Shown: positions 10,285 through 19,216, numbered from the stretch's first letter. The stretch is DNA of 64,000 bases from Brachybacterium saurashtrense (GCF_003355475.1 NZ_CP031356.1:1302001-1366000), one strand, 5' to 3'. Numbers and translations: made by a program. Notes: generated by a model from the letters alone, not told the origin.

Positions 10285-11608
10285 GTGCGTCCTCCTGGTC
10301 GCTGCGGGTGGTCTCGTCGTCCGGGGCGTCCCGGCGCACCAGCACGGTGGACAGGCGCTTGCGCCGGCCGGCGCTCTTCTCGGCCTCCAGGTCGAGCCCG
10401 TGCACGCTCGCCCGGGTGCCGGGGATCGGCACGCGCCCGGTGACCTTCGCGAGCAGGCCGCCCACGCTGTCGATGTCGTCGTCGTCGATCTCGAGGTCGA
10501 AGAGGTCCCCCACCTCGGAGAGTCCCGCCCGGGCGGGCACCCGGTAGCAGCCGTCGCCGAGGTCCTCGATCTCCGGCTCGCGCCGGTCGTGCTCGTCGGC
10601 GATCTCCCCCACGATCTCCTCGAGGATGTCCTCGATGGTGACGATCCCGGCCACTCCGCCGTACTCGTCCACCAGCACGGTGATGTGCACGTGGCTGGTC
10701 TGCATCTGCGCCAGCACGGAATCGGCCGCGACGAACTCGGGGGCGAAGCGGGCCGGGCGCATGATCTCGCGCACCGGGCGCTGGGGCCGGGCGTCCCACG
10801 GCGAGTGGATCGCGCGCATCACGTCCTTCACGTAGAGCATCCCGCACAGGTCGTCCACGCTGTCGCCGATCACGGGGATGCGCGAGTAGCCGGAGCGGAC
10901 GAACAGCCGCATCGCCTTCTCCGCGCTCGAGTCCGCGCCGATGGTGACCATGTCCGGCCGGGGCACCATCAGCTCGCGCACCATCGTGCCGCGCAGGTCG
11001 AAGACGCCCTGGATCATGTCCCGCTCGCCGTCGCGCACGTGCTCGTCCTCGAGCGCGCGGTCCACGTTCTGGCGGGCCTTCTCGGCGCCGTCCTGCGGGG
11101 ACTCCTGCGCCTCGGAGCGGGCCGAGAGGCTCGCCCCGACGCTGGTGAGCGCCCCGGCCGGCACCCACAGCAGGACGCGCACCGCGGCGACCAGCACCCG
11201 GTTGGAGATCAGCACCGCCTCCGGCCGGCGGCGTCCGATGGTGCGCGGCGAGATGGCGAGCACGATCAGCACCAGCACCCCGGCGACCACCACCGTCGCG
11301 ACCCCGGGGATCAGCAGGCCGGTGTGTCCCAGGTGGTCGCGCACCGCGACCGTCACGCCGGCCACCGCCGCCACCATCACCGTCTCGGCGAGCATTCGCC
11401 CCAGGGACACCGAGGAGAGGGTGCGGGCGGCGTCGGCCTGGTGGGTGAGCACTCGGCGACGCACCGCCTCGGAGCGACCGGCCAGCGCCTTCTCGAGGGC
11501 GCTGCGGGACACGGAGAGCTGTGCGGCGTCCACCGCGGTGAGCACCGCGGCGATCACCCCGGAGGCGACGATCAGCGGGATCAGGGCGAGCAGTGCGAGG
11601 GTCAGCAC
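10274..11608 (-). CDS. CNNM/CorC-HlyC family membrane protein with CBS domain pair
   Basis: 444 residues: a DUF21/CNNM transmembrane domain (about 1-180, with three to four helices), two CBS motifs (about 205-335, including PRPDMVTI and the VDEYGGVAGIVTIEDILEEIVGE signature) and a C-terminal CorC/HlyC domain (about 345-425). Family members act in magnesium or cobalt resistance and efflux; annotation as hemolysin is historical. It lies between ybeY and era on the same strand, the standard actinobacterial arrangement. A GTG start at 11608 gives the family's usual N-terminus. Confidence 0.9.
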   Translation of the reverse strand: MLTLALLALIPLIVASGVIAAVLTAVDAAQLSVSRSALEKALAGRSEAVRRRVLTHQADAARTLSSVSLGRMLAETVMVAAVAGVTVAVRDHLGHTGLLIPGVATVVVAGVLVLIVLAISPRTIGRRRPEAVLISNRVLVAAVRVLLWVPAGALTSVGASLSARSEAQESPQDGAEKARQNVDRALEDEHVRDGERDMIQGVFDLRGTMVRELMVPRPDMVTIGADSSAEKAMRLFVRSGYSRIPVIGDSVDDLCGMLYVKDVMRAIHSPWDARPQRPVREIMRPARFAPEFVAADSVLAQMQTSHVHITVLVDEYGGVAGIVTIEDILEEIVGEIADEHDRREPEIEDLGDGCYRVPARAGLSEVGDLFDLEIDDDDIDSVGGLLAKVTGRVPIPGTRASVHGLDLEAEKSAGRRKRLSTVLVRRDAPDDETTRSDQEDAHDR

Positions 11609-11653
11609 GGCGCCGTCCTGCGCCGACGGGGGGAGGAGGTGCTCACGGTGCGC

Positions 11654-12115
11654 TCAGCGGGCCGGCCTGGAGGCGAGGAAGGTGAGCAGCAGCCGGCGCT
11701 GGAGGTCGAACATCTCCGTGCGCTCGTCCTCCTCCATGTGGTCGTAGCCCAGCAGATGGAGGATCGAGTGCACGGTGAGCAGCAGCATCTCCTCCGCCGC
11801 GCTGTGCCCCGCCTCCGCGGCCTGCGCCGCGGCGACCGACGGGCACAGCACCACGTCGCCCAGCAGGCCCTCCGGGGCCGGCTGCTGGGGCGTGCCGGGG
11901 GTGAGCTCGTCCATCGGGAAGCTCATCACGTCGGTGGGACCGGGTAGGTCCAGCCACTGCACGTGGAGCTTCTCCATCGCCTCCTCGTCCACGAAGAGGA
12001 TCGACATCTCGGTGGCGGGATGCAGATGCATCGCCTCGAACACGAAGCGGGAGAGCTCCACGAACTCGTGCTCGTCCACCACGGTGGTGGTCTCGTTGCG
12101 GATCTCGATCGTCAT
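11654..12115 (-). CDS. ybeY: Endoribonuclease YbeY (rRNA maturation factor)
   Basis: 153 residues. The zinc site is the three-His motif in HSILHLLGYDH (H116, H120, H126), and the family-typical TDVMSFPMDE lies at 61-70. YbeY processes the 3' end of 16S rRNA and takes part in ribosome quality control. The ATG at 12115 shares one base with the phoH stop (TGATG), so the pair is translationally coupled. The frame is open much further upstream, but homologues begin here and the upstream part is antisense to known genes. Confidence 0.95.
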   Translation of the reverse strand: MTIEIRNETTTVVDEHEFVELSRFVFEAMHLHPATEMSILFVDEEAMEKLHVQWLDLPGPTDVMSFPMDELTPGTPQQPAPEGLLGDVVLCPSVAAAQAAEAGHSAAEEMLLLTVHSILHLLGYDHMEEDERTEMFDLQRRLLLTFLASRPAR

Positions 12116-13164
12116 CAGCGGTTCCCTGTGGTCGGTCGGCGGCGGGAGTCCCGGCTGCCGCCGGGGCGGATCTCCCAGCGGCCGTAGGCCTCGACGATGT
12201 CGCTGACCAGCCGGTGGCGGACCACGTCGCGGGAGGAGAGGCGGCAGAAGGAGATGTCGTCGATGCCGGCGAGCACCTTCTCGACCACCTGGAGGCCGCT
12301 GGGCTGCGCCCCGGGGAGGTCCACCTGGGTGACGTCCCCGGTGACCACCATGGTGGAGTTGAAGCCCAGCCGGGTGAGGAACATCTTCATCTGCTCGGGA
12401 GTGGTGTTCTGCGCCTCGTCGAGGATGATGAAGGCGTCGTTGAGGGTGCGGCCGCGCATGTAGGCCAGCGGCGCCACCTCGATGGTGCCCGCACCCATCA
12501 GGCGCGGGATCGACTCCGGGTCGAGCATGTCGTGCAGGGCGTCGTACAGCGGGCGCAGGTACGGGTCGATCTTCTCGTTGAGCGAGCCGGGCAGGAAGCC
12601 CAGCCGCTCCCCCGCCTCGACGGCCGGACGGGTGAGGATGATGCGGTTGATCTGCTTGCTCAGCAGCTGCTGCACCGCCATCGCGACGGCGAGGTACGTC
12701 TTGCCGGTGCCGGCCGGGCCGATCCCGAAGGTGACGGTGGAGGACTCGATCGCCTCGACGTACACCTTCTGCCCCATCGTCTTGGGGCGGATGGTGCGGC
12801 CGCGGGAGGAGAGGATGGTGCGCGAGAGCACCTGCTCCAGCTGCCGGCCGCTCGCGCGGTCGTCCCCGTACAGGCTCGCCGCCCGCTGCACGGCCTCCGC
12901 CGTGACGGCCTGGCCGGTGCTCGCCAGCTCGATCAACGAGCGCATGATGTGCTCGCCGCGCCGCAGAGCGTCGTCGGTGCCGCGGAGGGTGACCTGGTGG
13001 CCGCGCACGTGGACGTCGGTGTCCGGCACCGCGTCCTCCAGGGCGGCCAGCGCCTGATCGTTCTCGCCGAGCACCTGGAAGGGGCTGAGGTGGTCGGGGA
13101 TGGCCAGCTTCCGCTCCCCCACCTCGGGGGCACGGCCGGGGGCCGGGTCGAAGGCGTCGTTCAC
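12115..13164 (-). CDS. phoH: PhoH-like ATPase (PhoH/YbeZ)
   Basis: 349 residues. An N-terminal KH-like region (about 30-80) precedes a P-loop ATPase domain with Walker A GPAGTGKT (149-156) and Walker [12 protein letters not shown] (about 244-254). These proteins work with YbeY in RNA metabolism. The GTG start overlaps the stop of the HIT gene upstream by four bases (GTGA), and the stop overlaps ybeY, so HIT-phoH-ybeY are tightly coupled. Confidence 0.94.
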   Translation of the reverse strand: MNDAFDPAPGRAPEVGERKLAIPDHLSPFQVLGENDQALAALEDAVPDTDVHVRGHQVTLRGTDDALRRGEHIMRSLIELASTGQAVTAEAVQRAASLYGDDRASGRQLEQVLSRTILSSRGRTIRPKTMGQKVYVEAIESSTVTFGIGPAGTGKTYLAVAMAVQQLLSKQINRIILTRPAVEAGERLGFLPGSLNEKIDPYLRPLYDALHDMLDPESIPRLMGAGTIEVAPLAYMRGRTLNDAFIILDEAQNTTPEQMKMFLTRLGFNSTMVVTGDVTQVDLPGAQPSGLQVVEKVLAGIDDISFCRLSSRDVVRHRLVSDIVEAYGRWEIRPGGSRDSRRRPTTGNR

Positions 13165-13535
13165 AGTTCTCCTTCTGCGAGCGTCCCGCCCGCGAGGACG
13201 TGCGCGTGCACGTGGAAGACGGTCTGGCCGGCGCCGGCGCCGGTGTTGAACACAAGCCGGAAGTCGCCGTCGGCGAGCTCGCCCGCGAGGTGAGCGGCGA
13301 CGGTCGTGACGTGGGAGAGCAGGGCCGGCTCCGCGGCGAGCTGCGTGACGTCGCGGCGGTGCTCGCGCGGCACCACCAGCACGTGCACGGGAGCCTTCGG
13401 GTGGAGATCCCTGAAGGCGATGACCTGCTCGTCCTCGTGGACCCTCTCGGAGGGGATCTCCCCGTCGACGATCCGGCAGAACAGGCAGTCCGGATCGTGA
13501 CGCAGTGTGTCGTGCTCGTTGACGCTCGTACCCAT
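13161..13535 (-). CDS. HIT-family nucleotide-binding protein
   Basis: 124 residues. It has the HIT hydrolase core with the catalytic triad HVHAHV (108-113) and an N-terminal Cys pair (C17, C20, in CLFCRI) seen in many bacterial members, where it can bind zinc. These enzymes hydrolyse nucleoside phosphoramidates or dinucleotides such as AMP-NH2 and Ap4A. The ATG at 13535 is preferred because a TAGACT box (13543-13548) ends seven bases upstream, fitting a leaderless mRNA. An upstream in-frame GTG (13562) would add nine residues. It is coupled to phoH. Confidence 0.92.
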   Translation of the reverse strand: MGTSVNEHDTLRHDPDCLFCRIVDGEIPSERVHEDEQVIAFRDLHPKAPVHVLVVPREHRRDVTQLAAEPALLSHVTTVAAHLAGELADGDFRLVFNTGAGAGQTVFHVHAHVLAGGTLAEGEL

Positions 13536-13612
13536 GGTCGCGAGTCTACGGGAGCGACGCACACCACCCCGACGTGGGGACCGCCCCTCGAGTATGAGAA
13601 TGTTGAATCACT

Positions 13613-14155
13613 ATGACGACTCTCGGCATCATCCTCTCCAGTGCCCGCCCGCACCGCGTCGGCGCCCAGGTCGCCGAGTGGGTCCGCGACTCCGTCCCCG
13701 CCGGGACCGAGGTGGACCTCATCGACCTGGCCGCGCTCGCGCTGCCCGCCTTCGACGAGCCGGACAGCCCCAAGGCGGGCCGGCCCCGCACCACCGCCCA
13801 CGCCCGCGCCTGGGCCGAGCGGATCGACGCCCTCGACGCCGTGGTGATCCTCACCCCCCAGTACAACGGCTCCTACCCCGGGGCGCTGAAGAACGCGATC
13901 GACTACCTGTACAGCGAGTGGGCGGACCTGCCCACGGTGCTCGTCGGGTACGGCTGGGGCGCGGCGAGCGAGGTGCTGCCCGTGCTCGAGATCCTGATGG
14001 CACGGGTGGGCGCGGACCTCGTCGCCTCGATCGGCCTCGGCTTCCGCGAGGACCTCTCCGTGGACGGCGAGATGTTCGTGGCGGAGGAGAAGACGGCGCT
14101 GCTGCGCGAGCGGCTCGCGGCGATCGCCGCCCACGCGCCCGTCTCGGTCGGCTGA
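13613..14155 (+). CDS. NADPH-dependent FMN reductase family protein
   Basis: 180 residues with a flavodoxin-like fold. The N-terminal strand and FMN phosphate loop are LGIILSSARPHRVG (4-17), and the active-site stretch TPQYNGSYPGALKNAIDYLY starts at about 83. Such enzymes reduce flavins, quinones, azo compounds or metals with NAD(P)H. It lies on the plus strand between rsmE and the HIT gene, splitting a block that usually runs unbroken in actinobacteria, and is divergent from HIT with 77 bases between starts. The physiological substrate is unknown. Confidence 0.88.
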   Translation: MTTLGIILSSARPHRVGAQVAEWVRDSVPAGTEVDLIDLAALALPAFDEPDSPKAGRPRTTAHARAWAERIDALDAVVILTPQYNGSYPGALKNAIDYLYSEWADLPTVLVGYGWGAASEVLPVLEILMARVGADLVASIGLGFREDLSVDGEMFVAEEKTALLRERLAAIAAHAPVSVG

Positions 14156-14200
14156 GCCCGGCCGCCGTCGGCGCCGCTCAGCGGCCGACGGCGGCGGGCC

Positions 14201-14989
14201 TCAGCCCCAGCGGCCCACGAGCGCGCTGAGCACGGCGAGGGCGGCCGGGCCCGCGCTCGAGGTGCGCAGCACCTCCGGTCCCAGCAGCACCGTCCGGGCG
14301 CCGGCGTCCCGCAGCGCCTCCAGCTCGTCGGCGGCGATCCCTCCCTCGGGGCCGACCACCACCAGGATCTCCTCGACGCCGTCGGCGCTCGCGCCGCGCA
14401 GCGCGCCGGCGAGTTCCATCACGCCCACCGACTCCTGCTCGTGGAGCACCAGCACCAGCGCCCCCTGCGCCGTGCGCTCGCGCACGTGCGCGGCCAGCTG
14501 CGCCGTGTCGACCGGGGCGTCCACGGCCGGGATCCCCGGCCGACGGCACTGCTTGACGGCCGCCCGCACCGTCGCCTCCCACTTCGCGCGGCCTTTGCGG
14601 AGCTTCTCCCCGCGCCACACCGAGACGGAGCGCCGCGCGCTCCAGGGCACGATCCTGTCCACCCCGAGCTCGGTCGCGGATTCCACCGCCTGCTCGTCCC
14701 GGCCGCCGGTGGCGAGGGCCTGCACCAGGCCGAGGCGCGGCAGGCGCTGCACGGCCGGGGAGGGGTCGCCCAGCAGGCGCAGCTCCAGCGCCTCCTTCCG
14801 CGCGGCCGTCACCTCGGCGCGCACCTGGCGTCCCGGGGCGTCGGTGAGCAGCACCTGCTCCCCCGCGCCGATCCGGGCCACCTTCGCCGCATGGCGCCCC
14901 TCGTCGCCCCCGAGCGTCAGGGCATCGCCCTCACGGGCCGTGGCCAGGGCGTCGTCGAGGATCAGGAAGCCGGGCGGGGTGGTGGGCAC
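14201..14989 (-). CDS. rsmE: 16S rRNA (uracil(1498)-N(3))-methyltransferase
   Basis: 262 residues. An N-terminal PUA-like RNA-binding domain (about 15-80, GDEGRHAAKVARIGAGEQVLL region) is joined to a SPOUT methyltransferase domain. The knotted SAM site shows VVGPEGGI (about 210-217) and LLGPEVLRTSSAGPAAL near the C-terminus. It methylates U1498 of 16S rRNA. The GTG at 14989 is 19 bases from the dnaJ stop, so it is in the hrcA-dnaJ-rsmE operon. Confidence 0.94.
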   Translation of the reverse strand: MPTTPPGFLILDDALATAREGDALTLGGDEGRHAAKVARIGAGEQVLLTDAPGRQVRAEVTAARKEALELRLLGDPSPAVQRLPRLGLVQALATGGRDEQAVESATELGVDRIVPWSARRSVSVWRGEKLRKGRAKWEATVRAAVKQCRRPGIPAVDAPVDTAQLAAHVRERTAQGALVLVLHEQESVGVMELAGALRGASADGVEEILVVVGPEGGIAADELEALRDAGARTVLLGPEVLRTSSAGPAALAVLSALVGRWG

Positions 14990-15008
14990 GGGGCGCTCTC
15001 CCGTCAGC

Positions 15009-16136
15009 TCAGAGGTCGCGCAGGCGGTCGCGCAGCTTGCGGAAGGGGCCGCCGTGGCTCGTGCTGCGCCGGGTGGTCTCGTCGCCGCGCAGGGCGGCGA
15101 ACTGCTCCAGCAGCTCGCGCTCCTCGTCGCTCAGCGAGGTGGGCACGTCCACGTCGAGCACCACGCGGATGTCGCCGCGGCGCTCGCGGCGCAGCGGCGT
15201 CACGCCCAGACCCTTGAGAGTGATCTCCTCCCCCGGCTGGGCGCCGGGGCGCACGTCGAGCTCCTGGGTGCCGTCGAAGGTCTCCAGCGGGATCGTCGCG
15301 CCCAGCGCGGCCGTGGTCATCGGCACGGCGACGGTGGTGACCAGGTCGTCCCCGTCGCGGTCGAAGACGTCGTGGTCGGTGACGGAGAGCTCCACGAAGA
15401 GGTCGCCGGAGGGGCCGCCGGCCTCGCCGGTCTCGCCCTCGCCGCGCAGCTGGATGCGGGTGCCGTTCTCCACGCCGGAGGGGATGCGCACGGTGACGGT
15501 GCGCTCGGCGGCGCGGCGGCCGTGGCCGGAGCAACCCGTGCACGGCTGCTCGATGACGTCGCCGTGGCCGTCGCAGGTGGGGCAGGGGGCCATCGTCACC
15601 ATCTGGCCCAGCAGGGACTGCGCGACCCGCTGCACGTGCCCGGAGCCGCTGCAGGCGGTGCAGCGAGTGGGGCTGGTGCCCGGCTCGCAGCAGGAGCCCT
15701 CGCAGCGCTCGCACAGCTCCGCGGTGCGGAAGGTGACCTGCTCCTCGGTGCCGAACACCACGTCGCGCAGTTCGATCCGCACCCTGCGGAGCACGTCCCC
15801 GCCGCGGCGCTGGCGCGGCACGGGGCCCTGGCTGCGACCGCGCATGCCGGAGGCGCCGGCGAACATGTCGAAGATGTCGTTGAAGTCGAAGCCGGCCCCG
15901 CCGCCCCCGGGGAAGCCGCCCATGCCCGGGCCGCCGCCCATGTCGTACTGGCGGCGCTTGTCCGTGTTGGCGAGCGTCTCGTAGGCCTGCGAGACGCGCT
16001 TGAACTTCTCCGCCGCCTCCGGATCCGGGTTGACGTCCGGATGGAGGGTGCGGGCGAGCTTCCGGTAGGCCTTCTTGATCTCGTCCGTCGAGGCCTCTCG
16101 GGAGACGCCGAGCAGGTCGTAGTAGTCCTCGTTCAC
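15009..16136 (-). CDS. dnaJ: Molecular chaperone DnaJ
   Basis: 375 residues. It has a J domain (about 4-66, HPD at 32-34), a Gly/Phe-rich linker, a four-repeat Cys-rich zinc domain (about 135-205) and C-terminal substrate-binding domains. The first repeat reads CERCEGSC, with Cys where Gly is normal. It stimulates DnaK and holds unfolded proteins. A GTG start follows an AAGGAA site. It lies about 100 bases downstream of hrcA, the HrcA-linked DnaJ of actinobacteria; dnaK is not in the window. Heat induction through the CIRCE-like site is likely. Confidence 0.95.
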   Translation of the reverse strand: MNEDYYDLLGVSREASTDEIKKAYRKLARTLHPDVNPDPEAAEKFKRVSQAYETLANTDKRRQYDMGGGPGMGGFPGGGGAGFDFNDIFDMFAGASGMRGRSQGPVPRQRRGGDVLRRVRIELRDVVFGTEEQVTFRTAELCERCEGSCCEPGTSPTRCTACSGSGHVQRVAQSLLGQMVTMAPCPTCDGHGDVIEQPCTGCSGHGRRAAERTVTVRIPSGVENGTRIQLRGEGETGEAGGPSGDLFVELSVTDHDVFDRDGDDLVTTVAVPMTTAALGATIPLETFDGTQELDVRPGAQPGEEITLKGLGVTPLRRERRGDIRVVLDVDVPTSLSDEERELLEQFAALRGDETTRRSTSHGGPFRKLRDRLRDL

Positions 16137-16236
16137 TTCGGTGGGTTCCTTCGCAGGGAGTCGGGGGCTCGGGCGGGCACGGAGGCCCGCGGGCGCGGTA
16201 CGGCCGGCGGCGCGATGGGGTGCGCCGGCGACGTGC

Positions 16237-17238
16237 CTATTCGAGATAGCGGGAGACGTAGCGGGCGATGGCCTGGACGGTGGAGATGCCGGTGGCGTAG
16301 TCCATCCGGCGCGGGCCGAGGATCGCCAGGTGCGATCCCGCGCCGTAGCCGGCGCCCACCACCGCCGTCTGCTGCAGCGCGCGGTCCTGCAGCTCGGAGC
16401 CGATCCGCACCTCGACCGCTCCCGGGGAGACGTGCATCTCGGTGAACAGCCGCAGCAGCACCAGCTGCTCCTCCAGCACGTCCAGCAGCGGTTCCACGTC
16501 GCGGGCGAAGTCCTGGGCGGAGCGGGCGATGTTGGCGGTGCCGGCCATCATGATGCGGTCCTCGGCGCGGGTCGCGGCCAGGGCGACCAGCGTCTCGCAC
16601 ACCTCGGCGGCCGCCGGACGCTCCAGCGCCGGCAGCGCGTCGAGGTACTCGGCCAGAGGCCCGGCGAGGTCGGTGACCTCGCGCCCGGCGACGACCCGGT
16701 TGAGCTGGTCGCGCAGGCCCACGTAATGCTCCGCGGGCAGGCCCGCGGTGATCGGCACAGTGCGCTGGTCCACACGGCCCGATTCCAGGATCAGCACCAC
16801 CAGCAGCAGGGACTCGGCCACCTTCACCAGCTCCACGTGCCGGATCCGTGCCTGGCGACGCGCCGGGTACTGCACCATCGCCACCTGCTGGGTGGTCTGG
16901 GCGAGCAGACGCACGGTGCGGCTGAGCAGCTCCTCCACGTCGCCGGCGTCCTCGAGCAGGGCGCGGATCGCGCGGCGCTCCGGCGCCGAGAGCGGCTTCA
17001 CCGTCGCGACGTGGTCGACGAAGGTGCGGTAGCCCTTGTCGGTGGGGACGCGGCCGGCGGAGGTGTGGGGCTGATGGATCAGCCCCTCCTCCTCCAGCAG
17101 GGACATGTCGTTGCGCACCGTCGCCGCGGAGACGCCGAGCTCGTGACGCTCGAGCAGCGACTTGGAGCCGACCGGCTCCCGGGTGGCGACGTAGTCCTCG
17201 ACGATCGCGCCGAGGATGTGGAGCTTGCGGGCGTCCAT
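16237..17238 (-). CDS. hrcA: Heat-inducible transcription repressor HrcA
   Basis: 333 residues. A winged helix (about 1-80, with GVSAATVRNDMSLLEEEGLI as the DNA-reading region) is followed by HSAGRVPTDKGYR-like TSAGRVPTDKGYR and the GAF-like dimer domain. It represses chaperone genes by binding CIRCE and is released by heat. The start at 17238 has a very strong AGGAGGTGA (17244-17252) five bases upstream. The frame is open further upstream but that part is not HrcA-like. A CIRCE-like repeat at 17308-17334 implies autoregulation. Confidence 0.95.
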   Translation of the reverse strand: MDARKLHILGAIVEDYVATREPVGSKSLLERHELGVSAATVRNDMSLLEEEGLIHQPHTSAGRVPTDKGYRTFVDHVATVKPLSAPERRAIRALLEDAGDVEELLSRTVRLLAQTTQQVAMVQYPARRQARIRHVELVKVAESLLLVVLILESGRVDQRTVPITAGLPAEHYVGLRDQLNRVVAGREVTDLAGPLAEYLDALPALERPAAAEVCETLVALAATRAEDRIMMAGTANIARSAQDFARDVEPLLDVLEEQLVLLRLFTEMHVSPGAVEVRIGSELQDRALQQTAVVGAGYGAGSHLAILGPRRMDYATGISTVQAIARYVSRYLE

Positions 17239-17307
17239 CTCGCTCACCTCCTGCGCTGCGTGCTGGTCTCTGCGACGGCCCGCCGGCCGGGGACCGCTGC
17301 GGACACA

Positions 17308-17334
17308 TTGGCACTCTCTCATGCCAGGTGCCAA
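17308..17334. promoter_or_regulatory. CIRCE-like operator
   Basis: TTGGCAC (17308-17314) and GTGCCAA (17328-17334) form the outer arms of a 27-base element with the exact 9-9-9 layout of CIRCE (consensus TTAGCACTC, nine bases, GAGTGCTAA). The left arm reads TTGGCACTC; the right arm has two inner mismatches. It lies 70 bases before hrcA and about 62 before the divergent DUF3097 gene, so HrcA could affect both. Confidence 0.75.
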
Positions 17335-17382
17335 TCGTACGCGTCCCCGGCGCGCATCGCAGGGAGGTGTGCGCCACGGGTG

Positions 17383-17388
17383 TACGCT
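17383..17388 (+). promoter_or_regulatory. -10 box of DUF3097 gene (leaderless)
   Basis: TACGCT ends seven bases before the GTG at 17396, placing the transcription start at or next to the start codon. Confidence 0.55.
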
Positions 17389-17395
17389 CTCGCGC

Positions 17396-18277
17396 GTGCC
17401 CGCTGACTTCCCCGACCGGTACGGCCGCGACGTGCTCTCCACCGGCCCCCCTGCCCATCACCGCCGGCGCCCCGTGGCCCGGGAGGTCCCCGCGCGCCGG
17501 GACCTCGTGGTCGAGGAGGCCTCCACGGGGTTCACCGGGGCGATCACGCGGGTCGAGAAGATCGCCGGCGAGCTGGTGGTGGAGCTGGAGGACGCGCGCC
17601 GGGTGCGCCGCACCTTCCCGCTGGGCCCCGGCTTCATGATCGACGGGCAGCCGGTGGTGCTGCACCGACCCGCCGCGACCGACGCCGCGACCGCGCCGGT
17701 GCGCAGGCGCTCCGCCTCCGGCTCCGTGTACGTGGACGGCGCGACCGCGCGCACCGCGCGCGCCTCCCGGATCTGGGTGGAGGGCACGCACGACGCCGAG
17801 CTGGTGCAGAAGGTGTGGGGGCACGATCTGCGCATCGAGGGGATCGTGGTGGAGCAGCTCGAGGGCGCCGACAACCTCGCCGAGCGGGTGCGCGAGTTCG
17901 CTCCCTCCCCGGGGCGTCGCCTTGGGATCCTGGTGGACCACCTGGTGACAGGCTCGAAGGAGTCCCGCATCGCCGCCGAGGTGATGGCGCTGCCGGGCGC
18001 ACGGGGGAACGTCACCGTGCTCGGCCACCCGTACGTGGACGTGTGGCAGGCGATCAAGCCCGCCCGGGTGGGGCTGGAGCGCTGGCCCCATGTGCCCAAG
18101 GGGACGGACATCAAGCGGGGCACCCTCGCGGCGCTGGGCTGGCCCCACGCCGACACGGCGGACGTGGGGCTGGGCTGGAAGCGGATCCTGGCCACGGTGC
18201 GCTCCTACGCGGACGTCGAGCCCACCCTCTCGGGGCGCATCGAGGAGCTCATCGACTTCGTCACCGTCGACTCCTGA
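17396..18277 (+). CDS. DUF3097 domain-containing protein
   Basis: 293 residues. It belongs to an actinobacterial family of unknown function. The basic N-terminal part is followed by a small beta-rich region (about 40-85) and a TOPRIM-like region around 120-200 with WVEGTHDAELVQKVWG, VVEQLEGADNL and GILVDHLV, suggesting metal-dependent nucleic-acid chemistry. The GTG start is chosen from a TACGCT box just upstream; the longer open frame overlaps hrcA. It is divergent from hrcA across the CIRCE-like site. The role is not established. Confidence 0.8.
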   Translation: MPADFPDRYGRDVLSTGPPAHHRRRPVAREVPARRDLVVEEASTGFTGAITRVEKIAGELVVELEDARRVRRTFPLGPGFMIDGQPVVLHRPAATDAATAPVRRRSASGSVYVDGATARTARASRIWVEGTHDAELVQKVWGHDLRIEGIVVEQLEGADNLAERVREFAPSPGRRLGILVDHLVTGSKESRIAAEVMALPGARGNVTVLGHPYVDVWQAIKPARVGLERWPHVPKGTDIKRGTLAALGWPHADTADVGLGWKRILATVRSYADVEPTLSGRIEELIDFVTVDS

Positions 18278-18341
18278 ACGGTCTCGTCGTCGGGGTGTCG
18301 AACCGTCGGAGCGCAGACGTCGGGGCGCCGCGCGTCGATGC

Positions 18342-18363
18342 CCCTGGGGGTTATCCCCCAGGG
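18342..18363. terminator. Perfect 9-bp hairpin after DUF3097 gene
   Basis: CCCTGGGGG and CCCCCAGGG flank a TTAT loop, 64 bases past the DUF3097 stop. It lacks a U-tract. Lying just upstream of the DUF4870 promoter, it could be either a terminator or an operator. Confidence 0.5.
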
Positions 18364-18382
18364 ATCGGTGCAGTCCACCCCG

Positions 18383-18411
18383 GTGACCAGCGGCTCGTCG
18401 ACGGATAGGCT
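18383..18411 (+). promoter_or_regulatory. Candidate promoter of DUF4870 gene
   Basis: GTGACC (18383-18388) and TAGGCT (18406-18411) are 17 bases apart. Transcription would begin about 40 bases before the ATG at 18460. Confidence 0.5.
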
Positions 18412-18459
18412 GGGAGCCGTCCTGATCCCCGCCCCACCGGCGCGTCCGAGGAGCCACCC

Positions 18460-19119
18460 ATGAGCCAGAGCGAGCACCCCCACGATCCCTTCGGCGGTCG
18501 CCCCGCCGCCGAGCCGGCACCGGGCTCGTCCCCGATACCTCCCCCCTCCGCCGCAGGCCCCCAGCCGCAGGGCGGCCAGCAGCCGTTCGCCGGCCAGCAG
18601 CAGTACGCCAACCAGCAGCAGCACGCCGGCCAGCAGCCGTACGGCGGGGCGCAGCAGCCCGGCGCCGACGGCCCGCACCCGTCCTCCGCCCCCCTTCCGC
18701 CGGGATTCAAGGGCCTCTACGAGGGCCCCTTGTCCGGGCAGGGCGTCAGCGCCTCGGACTCGCGCATGTGGGCGATGTTCGCGCAGCTCTCCGCGGTGAT
18801 CGGGTACGTGGTGGGGGCCGGCTTCCTCGGCTGGCTGGGCCCGCTGATCATCTTCTTGATGTATAAGGACCGCGACCGCTACGTGCGCTACAACGCCGCC
18901 GAGTCGCTCAACGCCGCGATCGCCACCGTGATCGCCGAGATCGCCCTGTTGATCGTCATCTCGATCCTCGCGGTGGTCACCTTCGGGATCGGCTCCCTGC
19001 TCTACCCGCTGGTGTGGGTGCCCGCCGTGCTGCACGTGATCTTCGCGATCATCGGCGCCGTGAAGGCGAACCAGGGCGTGTGGTGGAACTACCCGCTGAA
19101 CATCCGCCTGGTGAAGTGA
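18460..19119 (+). CDS. DUF4870 domain-containing membrane protein
   Basis: 219 residues. A disordered Pro/Gln/Gly-rich N-terminal half (about 1-95, with repeated Q-Q-Y/A-N/G-Q motifs) precedes a DUF4870/TMEM-like domain: MWAMFAQLSAVIGYVV, two or three membrane helices (about 105-190) and the typical RYVRYNAAESLN loop. Function is unknown; the disordered tail may mediate protein contacts at the membrane. It has its own promoter and a strong hairpin after it, so it is probably monocistronic. Confidence 0.85.
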   Translation: MSQSEHPHDPFGGRPAAEPAPGSSPIPPPSAAGPQPQGGQQPFAGQQQYANQQQHAGQQPYGGAQQPGADGPHPSSAPLPPGFKGLYEGPLSGQGVSASDSRMWAMFAQLSAVIGYVVGAGFLGWLGPLIIFLMYKDRDRYVRYNAAESLNAAIATVIAEIALLIVISILAVVTFGIGSLLYPLVWVPAVLHVIFAIIGAVKANQGVWWNYPLNIRLVK

Positions 19120-19156
19120 CTCGCCCCTGACGCGGGCCGTCGGGTACGACCACGGC

Positions 19157-19195
19157 GAGGAGCCCCCGGGATCCACGGGATCCCGGGGGCTCCTC
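19157..19195 (+). terminator. 18-bp terminator hairpin after DUF4870 gene
   Basis: A perfect 18-bp stem (19157-19174 with 19178-19195) has a three-base ACG loop. The outer bases GAGGAGCCC/GGGCTCCTC recur in the rpsT terminator. No U-tract is seen. Confidence 0.85.
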
Positions 19196-19216
19196 CGCGT
19201 CGTGGGAGAGGCGCTG

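Noticed and set aside
18351-18363. DnaA box or origin element from TTATCCCC
   Set aside because: A single match inside a palindrome, with no cluster of DnaA boxes and no replication genes nearby.
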